Origin: Methylorubrum suomiense
Lineage (GTDB): Bacteria; Pseudomonadota; Alphaproteobacteria; Rhizobiales; Beijerinckiaceae
Length of the DNA stretch: 64,000 bases
Assembly: GCF_022179765.1 (NCBI RefSeq)
Contig: NZ_BPRE01000004.1
Span: forward strand, 308,204-372,203
Direction: 5' to 3'
A program made the translations under genes and the position numbers. The notes beneath the pieces are model-generated. The model made no database searches. It saw nothing but the letters and a program-made list of their open reading frames with translations, and was not told the origin of the DNA. This document shows, one piece after another, positions 26,803 to 36,246 of this stretch. Every line of letters starts with the position of its first letter. Position 1 is the first letter of the stretch.

Positions 26803-27609
26803 TCATTTCCACAAAGCGTGGAAATGGTGCAGGGGTCCGTGGCCATGCCCGACCGGAACCGTGTCGGCCATCCGGATCGCCTCCGTCACGTAGGTTTTGG
26901 CGGCCGCCACCGCCTCGGCAAGGCCCGCCCCGCCGGCAAGACCAGCCGCCACCGCGGCGGACAAGGTGCATCCGGTCCCGTGATTGTTGCGGGTCTCGAT
27001 CCGCGGTGCCGCGAAGCGGCGCAAGGTTCCGTCGCGGGACAGGAGATGATCGACGCTCTCGCGCCCCTCGCCGTGGCCACCCTTGATCAGAACCGCCCGG
27101 GCTCCCCGTTCGAGCAAGCGCCGGGCTTGCCCCACGGCCTCGTTCTCGTGACCCGCCTCCGCCTCACCCAGGAGGGTCGCGGCTTCCGGGAGGTTCGGAG
27201 TGACCACGTTGGCCAATGGCATCAATTCGGCCCGCAGGGTCTCGACGGCCTCTTCGTTGATCAGCCGATCACCCGAGGCTGCCACCATCACCGGGTCGAG
27301 TACCACGGGAATGGCCTGAGCATGCTTGCGCAAGCACTCGGCCACGGCACGGATCACATCCGTGCTCGGCAGCATGCCGATCTTCACTGCTTTGATCTGA
27401 AGATCAGCGAAAACCGACTCAATCTGTGCCGTGACGAAGGCCGCCGGTACTTCGTGGATCGCCTGCACGCCGCGCGTATTTTGCGCGGTCAGCGCGGTGA
27501 GGACGCTCGCGCCGTAGACGCGCAAAGCCGCGAAGGTCTTGAGGTCGGCCTGGATGCCTGCGCCCCCGCTCGAATCCGATCCGGCGATGGTCAAAGCGAT
27601 GGCGGTCAT
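26803..27609 (-). CDS. thiD: bifunctional HMP kinase/HMP-phosphate kinase ThiD
   Basis: This 268-residue enzyme of thiamine synthesis phosphorylates hydroxymethylpyrimidine twice. It belongs to the ribokinase superfamily. The opening MTAIALTIAGSDSSGGAGIQ, the block VVLDPVMVAASGDRLI and the catalytic NNHGTGCTLSAAVAAGLAGG are all present. The ATG at 27609 is the family start; the frame is open for 64 more codons upstream but those are proline/arginine-rich. No TPP riboswitch is evident. Confidence 0.93.
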   Translation of the reverse strand: MTAIALTIAGSDSSGGAGIQADLKTFAALRVYGASVLTALTAQNTRGVQAIHEVPAAFVTAQIESVFADLQIKAVKIGMLPSTDVIRAVAECLRKHAQAIPVVLDPVMVAASGDRLINEEAVETLRAELMPLANVVTPNLPEAATLLGEAEAGHENEAVGQARRLLERGARAVLIKGGHGEGRESVDHLLSRDGTLRRFAAPRIETRNNHGTGCTLSAAVAAGLAGGAGLAEAVAAAKTYVTEAIRMADTVPVGHGHGPLHHFHALWK

Positions 27610-27849
27610 CCGTGGCCTCCCTGTTCGCCGCGGCGCTTGTGGTCGCGCCGCGTCCCCATTCACATCGTGTCCCCGAGCGTTCCGCCCAGGGGGCGAGACC
27701 GAAGACAGAGGGAAACTCCGAGGGCAGCCATCGGATCGACGCGGCGCCTCGACACGCATTCTGCATGGCACGGCGAGGGTCGCAAAGCTGTCGCGCCCCA
27801 TGCCGGTAGGAGCTGTGGAAGGGCGCGCGGCGTTCGACCGAGTCCGTGA

Positions 27850-29073
27850 CTATCCCTCCGACGGCAGGCGATCCTTCAGGCGGAGCCACGCGATCCGTTC
27901 GAACTGCGTCAGGCCTTCGGTCAGGCTCCCCAACATATTGACGCTCCCGGCCAACTCGGGTTGGGCCAGAAGGAGCGCGCGCTTCGACTCGTCCGGCAAG
28001 GCGTGCAGGGCGCGCACAACGGCGGTGTGCAGGCCTTCGGCGGTGTCCTCGCGCTGGGTCAGGCCAGCCTGCCAGATCTGCAGGGTGATTTCCGGCATAT
28101 CGTCGAAGACGTCTCCGAAGCGGGTCAGGAACTGCGACGCGCTCATCGTGCTCGGTGTCAGGGTCGGGGCCGGGTGTCGCGCGGCCCAATGCCGGGCGAT
28201 GTCGATGCGGCGGGCGACCCAGACGGCTTCGTGCGCCGCGACATGGTCGAGAAACCGCGCCACCGCACCGATCCGCCCCGGACGACCGGCAAGACGGCAA
28301 TGGAGGCCGACCGACATCATCTTCGGGGCGTCGGCACCCTCCGCGTAGAGAGCGTCGAAGGTGTCGCGCAGATAGGTGAAGAAGTGCTCGCCGGTGTTGA
28401 AGCCCTGCGCGGTGGCGAAGCGCATGTCGTTGGCATCGAGCGTGTAGGGGACGATGAGCCCGGTACCGGCTCGGCCATGCAGCCAGTAGGGCAGGTCATC
28501 GGCGTAGGCGTCCGAGAGGTAGGCGAAGCCGCGTTCGAGGCCGAGTTCCAGCGTGTTGACCGAGGAGCGACCTGTGTACCAGCCCAGCGGAGCCGAACCC
28601 GTCACTTCGGTGTGCAGGCGGATTGCTGCGTCCATCTGAGCAGCCTCCAAGTCCCGCGCCATGTCACGGTGATCGATCCATTTCAGGCCATGGCTGGCGA
28701 TCTCCCATTCGGCCTCGTGCATGGCGGCCACCACTTCCGGATTCCGGGCGAGCGCCGTTGCCACACCGAACACCGTCACCGGAACGCGCCGCTCGGTGAA
28801 CAGCCGCCACAGACGCCAGAAGCCGGCGCGCGACCCGTATTCGTAGAGCGACTCCATGTTCATGTGCCGCATGCCGGTCCATGGCTGGGCGCCGACGATC
28901 TCGGAGAGAAAGGCTTCGGAGGCGGCGTCGCCATGGAGGAGGCAGTTCTCCGCGCCCTCCTCGTAATTGACCACGATCTGCACCGCGACACGGGCGCCGC
29001 CGGGCCAATCCGCTTGGGGGACCGTGCGGCCATAACCGATCATGTCACGCGTGGTGTGCAGCGATGAATGCAT
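27850..29073 (-). CDS. puuE: PuuE-type allantoinase with a truncated OHCU decarboxylase (UraD) domain
   Basis: The product is 407 residues. Residues 1-305 are a cofactor-free PuuE allantoinase of the polysaccharide deacetylase fold: DMIGYGRTVPQADWPGG, VVNYEEGAENC, SHGLKWIDH and GWYTGRSSVNTLELG. This enzyme opens allantoin in purine breakdown. The last 98 residues (SASQFLTRFGDVFDDMPEI onward) match the start of OHCU decarboxylase. The HPDLAG motif reads QPELAG, so the catalytic His is Gln. The protein also stops before the usual FGFPF end, so this domain looks dead. The ATG at 29073 is my choice; 29043 is possible. Confidence 0.85.
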   Translation of the reverse strand: MHSSLHTTRDMIGYGRTVPQADWPGGARVAVQIVVNYEEGAENCLLHGDAASEAFLSEIVGAQPWTGMRHMNMESLYEYGSRAGFWRLWRLFTERRVPVTVFGVATALARNPEVVAAMHEAEWEIASHGLKWIDHRDMARDLEAAQMDAAIRLHTEVTGSAPLGWYTGRSSVNTLELGLERGFAYLSDAYADDLPYWLHGRAGTGLIVPYTLDANDMRFATAQGFNTGEHFFTYLRDTFDALYAEGADAPKMMSVGLHCRLAGRPGRIGAVARFLDHVAAHEAVWVARRIDIARHWAARHPAPTLTPSTMSASQFLTRFGDVFDDMPEITLQIWQAGLTQREDTAEGLHTAVVRALHALPDESKRALLLAQPELAGSVNMLGSLTEGLTQFERIAWLRLKDRLPSEG

Positions 29074-29439
29074 GCGGGCCCCGAGGTGCCGTCGTTCGTC
29101 GGTGGTGAATGCCTGCAAGCAGGATACCGTCGATCGGCCGATTTTAGCGTTCGCTTGCGCAGAGCAGATCCCGACGGAGGGCATGGCCTTGCTGAGGCCG
29201 ATGGGACAAGGCGCCGGGCGTGGCTCCGGGTTGTCATCAGGGTGTGTTGCAGGGCACCGACAGAAAAGGGTTCACGGGCCGGTCTCGCCTTCCGCGTGTT
29301 CTGAGGCATGATGCGCCCCCATCTCGCGGGTGCGTCGTCGATTGCCGGCCCCCACCGTCGATGCGAGGCGCCGTTCGCCCGTGATGTGTGAGCGTCCGAT
29401 TCACAACGAAGAGGGCGGCCATCCCTGGCCGAGCACAGC
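29074..29439. other. divergent intergenic region between allantoinase and pyruvate kinase
   Basis: The 366-bp region should hold promoters for both genes. I see no further open frame with coding character and no clear operator. Confidence 0.4.
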
Positions 29440-30852
29440 ATGCGTCGTCACCGCTACGCCAAGATCGTCGCCACCGTCGGTCCGGCGACCAACACGCCGG
29501 ACATGCTGAAGGCCCTGTTCCTGGCCGGTGTCGACACCTTCCGACTCAATTTCAGCCACGGCGTTCAGGCCGACCACGCGAAGGTCCATGCCGCTATCCG
29601 TGCCCTCGAAGCCGAGGTCGGTCGGCCCATCGGCATCCTGCAGGATCTGCAGGGCCCGAAGATCCGTGTCGGCACCTTGCGGGACGGTCGCCTCGATCTC
29701 GTGGCGGGCGAGCGCATCCGTTTCGTTCTAGAAGGTGCGGAGGGCGATCGGAGGGCGATCCCGCTGCATCATTCCGAAATCTTCGCTGCGGTCGTTCCGG
29801 GACAGGATCTTCTAATCGACGATGGACGGGTGCGGGTGCGCGTCACCGGTGTCGAGAATGCCGCGATCGACGCCGAGGTCGTCACGGCCGGTGTCATCAC
29901 CAACCGCAAGGGCGTGAATTTGCCCGGTACCCTGCTCGACCTGTCGCCGCTGACGGAGAAAGATCGCGCCGATCTTGCCTTCGGCCTCGATCTCGGCGTC
30001 GATTGGGTGGCCCTCTCCTTCGTGCAAACGCCCTCGGACGTGCTGGAAGCCCGCGGCCTGATTGGGGATCGGGCCGGAATCATGTCGAAGATCGAGAAGC
30101 CTCAAGCACTGGATCGGATCGACGATATCATCCGTCTCTCCGACGCCGTGATGGTGGCCCGTGGCGATCTCGGCGTCGAAATCCCGCACGAAGACGTACC
30201 CGGCCGTCAGAAGGAGTTGATCCGCGCCTGCCGTCTCGCGGTGAAACCGGTGGTGGTGGCGACCCAGATGCTCGATTCGATGGTCGCCGCCCCGGCGCCG
30301 ACCCGGGCGGAGGCCTCGGACGTGGCCACCGCAATCTACGACGGCGCGGATGCCGTGATGCTGTCGGCGGAATCGGCCACCGGGCGCTATCCCATTGAAG
30401 CGGTGGCGATGATGGACCGTATCATCCGCTCCGTGGAGGGGCACAAGCTCTACCGATCGATCGTTGCAGCCTCCGAACCCGGCGAGGAGGAGACGCCGCC
30501 CCATGCCGTCGCGACCGCGACCGCTGTCCTGGCCGATGCGATTCAGGCCCGGGCGATTGTCGCCTACACCACCAGCGGAACGACCGCCGCGCGGGTGGCG
30601 CGCAAACGCCCGGCCGTGCCGATCCTGGCGCTCACCCCGAGCCGTTCGACCTCTCGACGCCTGAGCCTGCTGTGGGGCACGCACAGCGTCCATTCGGACG
30701 ATGTCGATTCCTACGAGGAGATGACGAGCGAGGCCGCCCGGCACGCCCGTGACGAGGGGTTCGCGAAAGCCAACGACATGATCGTGGCCGCCGCCGGCAT
30801 CCCGTTCCACACCATCGGCAACACCAACAACATTCGGGTCATCCAAGTGTGA
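29440..30852 (+). CDS. pyk: pyruvate kinase
   Basis: This 470-residue glycolytic enzyme makes pyruvate and ATP from phosphoenolpyruvate. The substrate and metal motifs are all visible: TVGPATNTPDM, FRLNFSHG, LQDLQGPKIRVG, the catalytic-lysine region IMSKIEKPQALDRIDDI, VARGDLGVEIP and ATQMLDSM. The C-terminal allosteric domain (VAYTTSGTTAARVARKRP) is full length. The ATG at 29440 gives the usual short N-terminus RRHRYAKIVATVGP. Confidence 0.95.
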   Translation: MRRHRYAKIVATVGPATNTPDMLKALFLAGVDTFRLNFSHGVQADHAKVHAAIRALEAEVGRPIGILQDLQGPKIRVGTLRDGRLDLVAGERIRFVLEGAEGDRRAIPLHHSEIFAAVVPGQDLLIDDGRVRVRVTGVENAAIDAEVVTAGVITNRKGVNLPGTLLDLSPLTEKDRADLAFGLDLGVDWVALSFVQTPSDVLEARGLIGDRAGIMSKIEKPQALDRIDDIIRLSDAVMVARGDLGVEIPHEDVPGRQKELIRACRLAVKPVVVATQMLDSMVAAPAPTRAEASDVATAIYDGADAVMLSAESATGRYPIEAVAMMDRIIRSVEGHKLYRSIVAASEPGEEETPPHAVATATAVLADAIQARAIVAYTTSGTTAARVARKRPAVPILALTPSRSTSRRLSLLWGTHSVHSDDVDSYEEMTSEAARHARDEGFAKANDMIVAAAGIPFHTIGNTNNIRVIQV

Positions 30853-30886
30853 GGCCCGGGCGCCGACGGCGGCGCTCCATCAGGCG

Positions 30887-31879
30887 TCAGGCTGGCCGCT
30901 GACGCAGCCGCGAGATGCCCTGCCACGCCGGCATCAGGATGAAGCTCGTGATGGGGATGAGAACGGCACCGACGACGAGGCCGACGACACCGGAGGCGGC
31001 AGCGGTGACGAGCCATTCCACGAACCCTTTGGCCACGGTAAGCGATCCGCCCACCCAGGCCGCAGCCTCGTGGATGAGATGGGCCGGAGCCGACACGCCG
31101 TATTCCTCCAATCCGTGGATGAGGATGCCGCCTCCCACCCAGATCATCGCGGCGGTGCCGACGACGGCGAGAAGTTTGAGCAGGATGGGCATGCCCTTGA
31201 CCACCGCCCGGCCGATGCCGCGTCCAAGACTGTCAATGGGTGACGTGTTGGTGTTGGCCGCGAGCGCCAAGCCGGCATCGTCCGCCTTCACGATCAGGGC
31301 GACCGCGCCGTAGACCGCCGCGGTGATGCCGAGCGCCACGACGGCGAGGACTGCAGCCCGCGTCCAGAAGCTGCCTTCGGGAATCGCCGCCAGAGTGATC
31401 GCCATGATCTCGGCGGAGAGGATGAAGTCGGTCTTGATGGCGCTGGCGACGCGACGGTCTTCCACCGTGCGGTCCTGGCCGGTCCCGGCGGCGACCTCTT
31501 CCTCATGCCCATGAGCCTTGTGCGGAAACAGGGCCTCGTAGACCTTCTCGGTTCCCTCGTAGCAGAGATAGGCGCCGCCCAGCATCAGGAGCGGCGTGAT
31601 CGCCCAGGGCGCGAAGGCGCTGAGCGCCAAAGCCCCAGGGAGCAGGAAGAGAAGCTTGTTGCGTAGGGATCCCAGGGCGATCCGTCCGACGATCGGCAAT
31701 TCCCGCTCGGCGGCAAAGCCCACAACGTAGCGGGGTGTCACCGCGGCATCGTCGATGACGACGCCCGCCGCCTTGGCTCCCGCCTTCGCGGCCTGCCCGG
31801 CAACATCGTCGAGGGAGGCCGAGGCCATCTTTGCGAGCGCCGCGACATCGTCCAGCAGCGCAATCAGTCCGATACTCAC
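30887..31879 (-). CDS. DUF808 family membrane protein
   Basis: The product is 330 residues with about six hydrophobic segments. The N-terminus SIGLIALLDDVAALAKMASA and the following DDAAVTPRYVVGFAAERELP block are diagnostic of the DUF808/YedI family. The function is unknown. It converges on pyruvate kinase with a 34-bp gap that contains a short GC hairpin. Confidence 0.9.
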   Translation of the reverse strand: MSIGLIALLDDVAALAKMASASLDDVAGQAAKAGAKAAGVVIDDAAVTPRYVVGFAAERELPIVGRIALGSLRNKLLFLLPGALALSAFAPWAITPLLMLGGAYLCYEGTEKVYEALFPHKAHGHEEEVAAGTGQDRTVEDRRVASAIKTDFILSAEIMAITLAAIPEGSFWTRAAVLAVVALGITAAVYGAVALIVKADDAGLALAANTNTSPIDSLGRGIGRAVVKGMPILLKLLAVVGTAAMIWVGGGILIHGLEEYGVSAPAHLIHEAAAWVGGSLTVAKGFVEWLVTAAASGVVGLVVGAVLIPITSFILMPAWQGISRLRQRPA

Positions 31880-32118
31880 CCGGTCCCCCTCGGCATAACG
31901 TCACGCTGGAAAGACGAGCGAGAACGGATTTCGATCCCCGCCTTGAACGCTAGCGAACCTCGACGCCGTCCAGATCCGCGCCGACAGTCAGCCAACGCGG
32001 AGGCGGTCATGCGCGCGACACGGGCCGGCAACGCGAGGCGACGACCGTATCGTTCGGGACTGTGACCACCGCAGGATCTCGACCCGTTCGCCGACGAAAC
32101 TGATCGATGATGATGTGC

Positions 32119-32655
32119 TCAGGTCGGCTCGATCAGTTCGCAGTCGGCCGCGAAGCGGCGACCATTTTGGACATAGAGATCCGCTGCCGGGCGCGTCGCT
32201 GCGGTGTAGTCCGGATCACCCGACGTCACGATGCGGGCGGGCACGCCGACGATGAGGCTTCCGTCGGGAAACTCGGCTCCCTCGCGCACCAGCGCGTTGG
32301 CGCCGACGATGCAGCCGCGGCCGATGCGAGCGCCGTTGAGGATCGTCGCGCCCATGCCGATCAGCGTGTCGTCGCCGATGGTGCAGCCGTGGACGATGGC
32401 GCCGTGGCCGACCGTGACACCCTCTCCAATGGTGAGGGGATAGCCCGGATCGGAATGCAGGACCGCGTTGTCCTGGATGTTGGCGCGGTCGCCGACCGTG
32501 ATCGGCTCGTTGTCGCCGCGGATCACCGCGTTGAACCAGATCCCGACATCGAGGCCGAGCTGCACACGCCCGATCACGTGCGCCCCCGGAGCGATCCAAA
32601 CCCGGGCCGTATCCGCGAGATGCGGCGCGTGCTCGCCAAGGCGGTAAAAAGCCAT
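32119..32655 (-). CDS. gamma-carbonic anhydrase family protein
   Basis: This 178-residue left-handed beta-helix protein contains hexapeptide repeats throughout (IGEGVTVGHGAIVHGCTIGD). The three zinc-ligand histidines of the family are present as His in VLHSD, GHGAIVHG and the second His of that segment. Related proteins (YrdA, PaaY) are carbonic anhydrases or acyl-CoA thioesterases. The actual substrate is not predictable from this sequence. Confidence 0.9.
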   Translation of the reverse strand: MAFYRLGEHAPHLADTARVWIAPGAHVIGRVQLGLDVGIWFNAVIRGDNEPITVGDRANIQDNAVLHSDPGYPLTIGEGVTVGHGAIVHGCTIGDDTLIGMGATILNGARIGRGCIVGANALVREGAEFPDGSLIVGVPARIVTSGDPDYTAATRPAADLYVQNGRRFAADCELIEPT

Positions 32656-32799
32656 AGTCGAATCTTTCGGATCGCGAACGGCGTCATGCCGGATGCGGCA
32701 GGCGTCCCGCGATCATGCCCCGCCTGCCGCCGCGCACCAAGCTGGCCGGTCGGCGAATCTGATGGACCATCGCAGTGTAGGCCCAGGTCGATCGCGCGG

Positions 32800-33042
32800 T
32801 TACGCCCCCTCCACCTTCTCCATGTCGAGGGAGAGGTGTGCGCGGAACAGGACGCGGCCTTGCTCGTCCCTGGCGATCGCGAAGAAGTCCTGCCGATCTT
32901 CGGTCGCGGTGATGCCGCGGGCGACCTTCGTCACGATCCGCGCCAGCCGTTCGCGCACCGCATCCGGGTCCGGGAGATCGAACCCTTCCTCGTCTTTGAC
33001 GAAGTTGGTGCCGTCGTGGAGATCGAAAAAGTAGAGGGGCAT
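32800..33042 (-). CDS. DUF6894 family protein
   Basis: This 80-residue protein begins PLYFFDLHDGTNFVKDEEG and continues with an amphipathic helix (DAVRERLARIVTKVARGI) and a final strand pair. This is the standard DUF6894 layout, common and often multicopy in Methylobacterium and rhizobia. Function unknown. Confidence 0.85.
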   Translation of the reverse strand: MPLYFFDLHDGTNFVKDEEGFDLPDPDAVRERLARIVTKVARGITATEDRQDFFAIARDEQGRVLFRAHLSLDMEKVEGA

Positions 33043-33254
33043 GGGCGGCCAAGTTGTGGGATTTTATCCCACATAGCATACGTAATATCGGTATCGCCAG
33101 GGCTGGCGACGTCGCAGTTGAGCGTGATGGTACAAGACGCCGCGAGACGCTAGGGACCTCCGTTCTCAAGTTTTGATCCCCACGGCAGGTCTGTCTCGAT
33201 GATCGGTATCCCTGGTTCGGCCTCGCGACGGATTCGAGCATCGGGCTACCGGCT

Positions 33255-34043
33255 GTGATCGATCCTGAAACGATTGCCGGGCTGTTCGGGGTCGCCGTAA
33301 TTGCTGGCGCGATCGATGCCATTGCGGGCGGCGGCGGGTTGATGACGCTGCCGGCCCTGCTGCTCGCCGGTCTCGATCCGGTAAGCGCCATCGCGACCAA
33401 CAAGCTTCAGAGCAGCGCCGGTTCGATCTCGGCCACGATCGCCTTCGCCCGGCGCGGCCTGATCCGCTGGCGCGTCGCCGGACCCGCCGCCCTGGCCGCC
33501 GGCCTTGCTTCGGTGGCAGGGGCACTCTGCGTCAGCCTGCTGCCAAGGGCATTCCTCGACGGGTTGGTGCCGCTCCTGCTGATCGGGATCGCGCTGTATT
33601 TCGCGACGGCTCGACGGATGAGCAATGACGATGCGACCGCGAGGATCGGCCCAAATCTCTTCGCCCTGACCCTCGCACCCGCTGTTGGTTTCTACGACGG
33701 CGTGTTCGGCCCGGGCGCCGGTTCCTTCTATATGATCGGCTTCGTGACGTTGCTCGGGCTCGGCGTGGTGAGGGCTACTGCTCACACCAAGCTCTCGAAC
33801 GCGGCGAGCAATGTCGGCAGCCTCGCCCTGTTCACCCTGCAGGGGGTGGTGATCTGGCCGGTCGGGCTCGCCATGGCGGTGGGCGCATTTCTCGGTGCGC
33901 AGGCCGGCTCCGCCCTGGCCGTGCGGCTCGGCGCTCGGCTGATCCGGCCGCTGCTGGTCGTCATTGCCTGCGCGATGGCCCTGCGTCTGCTGTCGAACCC
34001 GACCAATCCGTTGCGACAGGCCGTGATCGGAATCTGGAGCTGA
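33255..34043 (+). CDS. TSUP (TauE/SafE) family membrane transporter
   Basis: The product is 262 residues with about eight hydrophobic segments in two repeats. The family motif GGGGLMTLPALLLAGLDPVS is near the N-terminus and GVVRATAHTKLSNAASNVGS is in the second repeat. TSUP proteins export sulfite or sulfonates, or carry other organic anions. The short intracellular loops contain no additional domain. The GTG-like start at 33255 precedes IDPETIAGLFGVAV. Confidence 0.88.
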   Translation: MIDPETIAGLFGVAVIAGAIDAIAGGGGLMTLPALLLAGLDPVSAIATNKLQSSAGSISATIAFARRGLIRWRVAGPAALAAGLASVAGALCVSLLPRAFLDGLVPLLLIGIALYFATARRMSNDDATARIGPNLFALTLAPAVGFYDGVFGPGAGSFYMIGFVTLLGLGVVRATAHTKLSNAASNVGSLALFTLQGVVIWPVGLAMAVGAFLGAQAGSALAVRLGARLIRPLLVVIACAMALRLLSNPTNPLRQAVIGIWS

Positions 34044-34213
34044 GACGGATCGTTCGAGGAAGGCTATCGGTGCCGGCCGCGCATCGCCTCGCAAGCGTGC
34101 GACGGGGCGAGGACTCGCTTCGGTCGTTCCAAACGTCTAGAACAGATCAAGAACAATGGGCGCGCGCTGTCGGTCAGCGTATTGCTCATGAAGTGCGTGA
34201 GAGAGGACACCTG

Positions 34214-34492
34214 ATGGCCTTCAAGCCAAAATCGGCCGCTGAAACCAAAGCCCGCGATCTCGGGATGGCATTGGCACGGATCGCCGAGAGCGAAGGTACG
34301 CCGGCCTCAATCGGTGTGGACAGTCTGCGGCGGGCAAGCCCGCGCCTGACGCCCCTCGCGATCGGACAAATGGTGCGCAAGCAGCGCGACGCTGTCGAAG
34401 AGACTTTGGCCGAACGGGGGTTGGCCCTGGGCGATTATGCCGATCAGGGGCCGGGCCGGGGCATGGAGTTCACGATCATCGATGCTGCCTAG
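34214..34492 (+). CDS. small hypothetical protein
   Basis: This 92-residue protein has no recognised domain. It starts MAFKPKSAAETKARDLGMAL with a helical, DNA-binding-like middle (SIGVDSLRRASPRLTPLAIG). GAGAGGAC lies just before the ATG at 34214. It sits alone between the TSUP transporter and tRNA-Asn. Confidence 0.55.
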   Translation: MAFKPKSAAETKARDLGMALARIAESEGTPASIGVDSLRRASPRLTPLAIGQMVRKQRDAVEETLAERGLALGDYADQGPGRGMEFTIIDAA

Positions 34493-34599
34493 GGCGAGGA
34501 TCGATGTCGGGCCTACCGGCATCATCAGCGCGAACACCGTCGCAGCGACGACCGCCGCAACTGGCTCGAAGGCACTACCGCCGAAGTGTTGTGAAGATT

Positions 34600-34675
34600 T
34601 GGCTCCCCGAGCAGGACTCGAACCTGCGACAAAGCGATTAACAGTCGCTTGCTCTACCAACTGAGCTATCGGGGA
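34600..34675 (-). tRNA. tRNA-Asn (anticodon GTT)
   Basis: On the minus strand the gene reads TCCCCGATAGCTCAGTTGG and onward, with anticodon GTT in the loop CTGTTAA. It has a GGTTCGAGTCC T-loop and an encoded CCA. The acceptor stem is a perfect seven pairs. Confidence 0.95.
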
Positions 34676-34901
34676 TCACCCGGCCGCCTCGGCGGCGCTG
34701 GCGGGTCATTAGCCTTCGTCGATTGCCGGCGCAAGGGTCCTGGCGCAGCTTTTTTGCGAAAGATGGTCGATCCGGTCGGGCGCGACGGTTCTGTGACGGA
34801 GTCGCCGACAAGGCCGTTGCCGAGACGCCCGAGGCTCTGCTAAGGACGCCTCGCTCCGGGCCGGCCGCCCCGCCGGAGCTTCGCGTCCTACGCGAATGAG
34901 G

Positions 34902-34975
34902 CCTCGTGGCGGAGTGGTTACGCAGAGGACTGCAAATCCTTGCACCCCGGTTCGATTCCGGGCGAGGCCTCCAAG
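34902..34975 (+). tRNA. tRNA-Cys (anticodon GCA)
   Basis: The gene starts GGCCTCGTGGCGGAGTGG, has loop CTGCAAA with anticodon GCA, T-loop GGTTCGATTCC, a perfect acceptor stem and an encoded TCCA end. Confidence 0.95.
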
Positions 34976-35146
34976 CTTCACAGCAAACCTGTTTCGAAGT
35001 GGCTTTGAACGGCCGTGCCAATGTCGCCGGCCGCCCCCCACGAGCTTGGCAATTGCCTTGCATTTCCCCGGACGATCCACGAAAACCCGTGCCGCTCAGG
35101 CCGGTCCCGTGCCCGTCTGATCCGGCGGCGAGGGAAAGACGGTTTC

Positions 35147-35797
35147 ATGCTCGATTATGCGCAGGCGCGACGCCTCATGGTCGATTGTCAGCTCCGCACC
35201 TTCGACGTGAACGACAACGCCGTGCTCGACGCCTTCGACGCGGTGCCCCGGGAGCGGTTCGTGCCCGCCGGCCGGGAAAATTTCGCCTATATCGACCAGG
35301 CATTGACCTTCGCGACGGAGGGTGACGGACCGCGCGTCATGCCTGCGCCGATGATTCTGGCCCGGATGGTCCAGGCTCTGAAGATCCAGCCCGGCACCCG
35401 CGCTCTCGATGTCGGCGCCGGTTACGGCTACGCCGCTGCGATCCTGCGCCGCCTCGGCGGAGAGGTGGTCGCGCTCGAATCGGACGCAGCCCTGGCCGGT
35501 GCCGCCCGCGAGCGGCTGGGGGAGGGGGCCGAGGTTGTGCAGGGCGGCCTCGCCGACGCGGTGGCCGGAGAGCCGTTCGATGCAATTCTCGTCGAGGGTC
35601 GTGTCGAGACCCGGCCACAAGCACTGCTCGACCAGTTGCGCGACGATGGCCGCCTCGTCTGCGTCCTCGGGCCCGACCGCAACGCGAAGGTGACCCTGTT
35701 CGTCCGCGCAGGCGACGCTTTCGGCGCGCGTCCCCTGTTCGACGCGAATCTTCCGGCGCTCAAGGCCTTCGCGACCGAGCCCGGCTTCGCATTCTGA
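35147..35797 (+). CDS. pcm: protein-L-isoaspartate O-methyltransferase family protein
   Basis: The product is 216 residues. The family methylates isoaspartyl residues in damaged proteins using S-adenosylmethionine. The N-terminal RRLMVDCQLRTFDVNDNAVL and the PRERFVP segment precede motif I (ALDVGAGYGYAAAILRRLG), which binds SAM. The ATG at 35147 follows GAGGGAAAG. It heads the conserved hyphomicrobial string pcm-tolC-popZ-valS. Confidence 0.9.
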   Translation: MLDYAQARRLMVDCQLRTFDVNDNAVLDAFDAVPRERFVPAGRENFAYIDQALTFATEGDGPRVMPAPMILARMVQALKIQPGTRALDVGAGYGYAAAILRRLGGEVVALESDAALAGAARERLGEGAEVVQGGLADAVAGEPFDAILVEGRVETRPQALLDQLRDDGRLVCVLGPDRNAKVTLFVRAGDAFGARPLFDANLPALKAFATEPGFAF

Positions 35798-36246
35798 GCC
35801 GTTCTCCGGCGTCATTTTTACCCGCGAACGCTCTGAAAATCGGCCGCGCCGCGCCGCTTTGTATCGGCGTCCCGCGACGGACCCCCATGCGGCAGCGACC
35901 GTCGTTGCGCTGACGTCGATAGGCGGATGACGGCCGAGGGCGGCCCGCAACGCCCTCTACCGAGGCACAACCACCATCATGGGCCGGGTGTCGCTTTTAT
36001 GATTCACCCCGCCATCAATCCGGTAACGCAGATGTGCGAGGCTCTGTCGCTCTGAGGCCAAGCTCGGCTATGCTGCGCCCCGAGGCGGGCAGGCTGTCCC
36101 GGCGCGAAAGCGCACGAGTGGCCGAGCCGACGAGCCCCGTACCTCTCTACCGGTCTCAGCCCTCGTCCGAGGGTGTCCGGCAGAGAGAAGACGGGAGCGG
36201 TGGCGCGGCGAGACGGCGTATCGAGAAACCGCAAGGGCTGATCGAC
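35798..36246. other. intergenic region between pcm and tolC
   Basis: No gene is called in this 449-bp region. The tolC reading frame remains open back to 36034, but that part is Arg/Ser/Pro-rich and precedes the signal peptide, so I treat it as untranslated. Confidence 0.4.

Noticed and set aside
36034..36246. N-terminal extension of tolC
   Set aside because: It would put 71 Arg/Ser/Pro-rich residues before a clear signal peptide.
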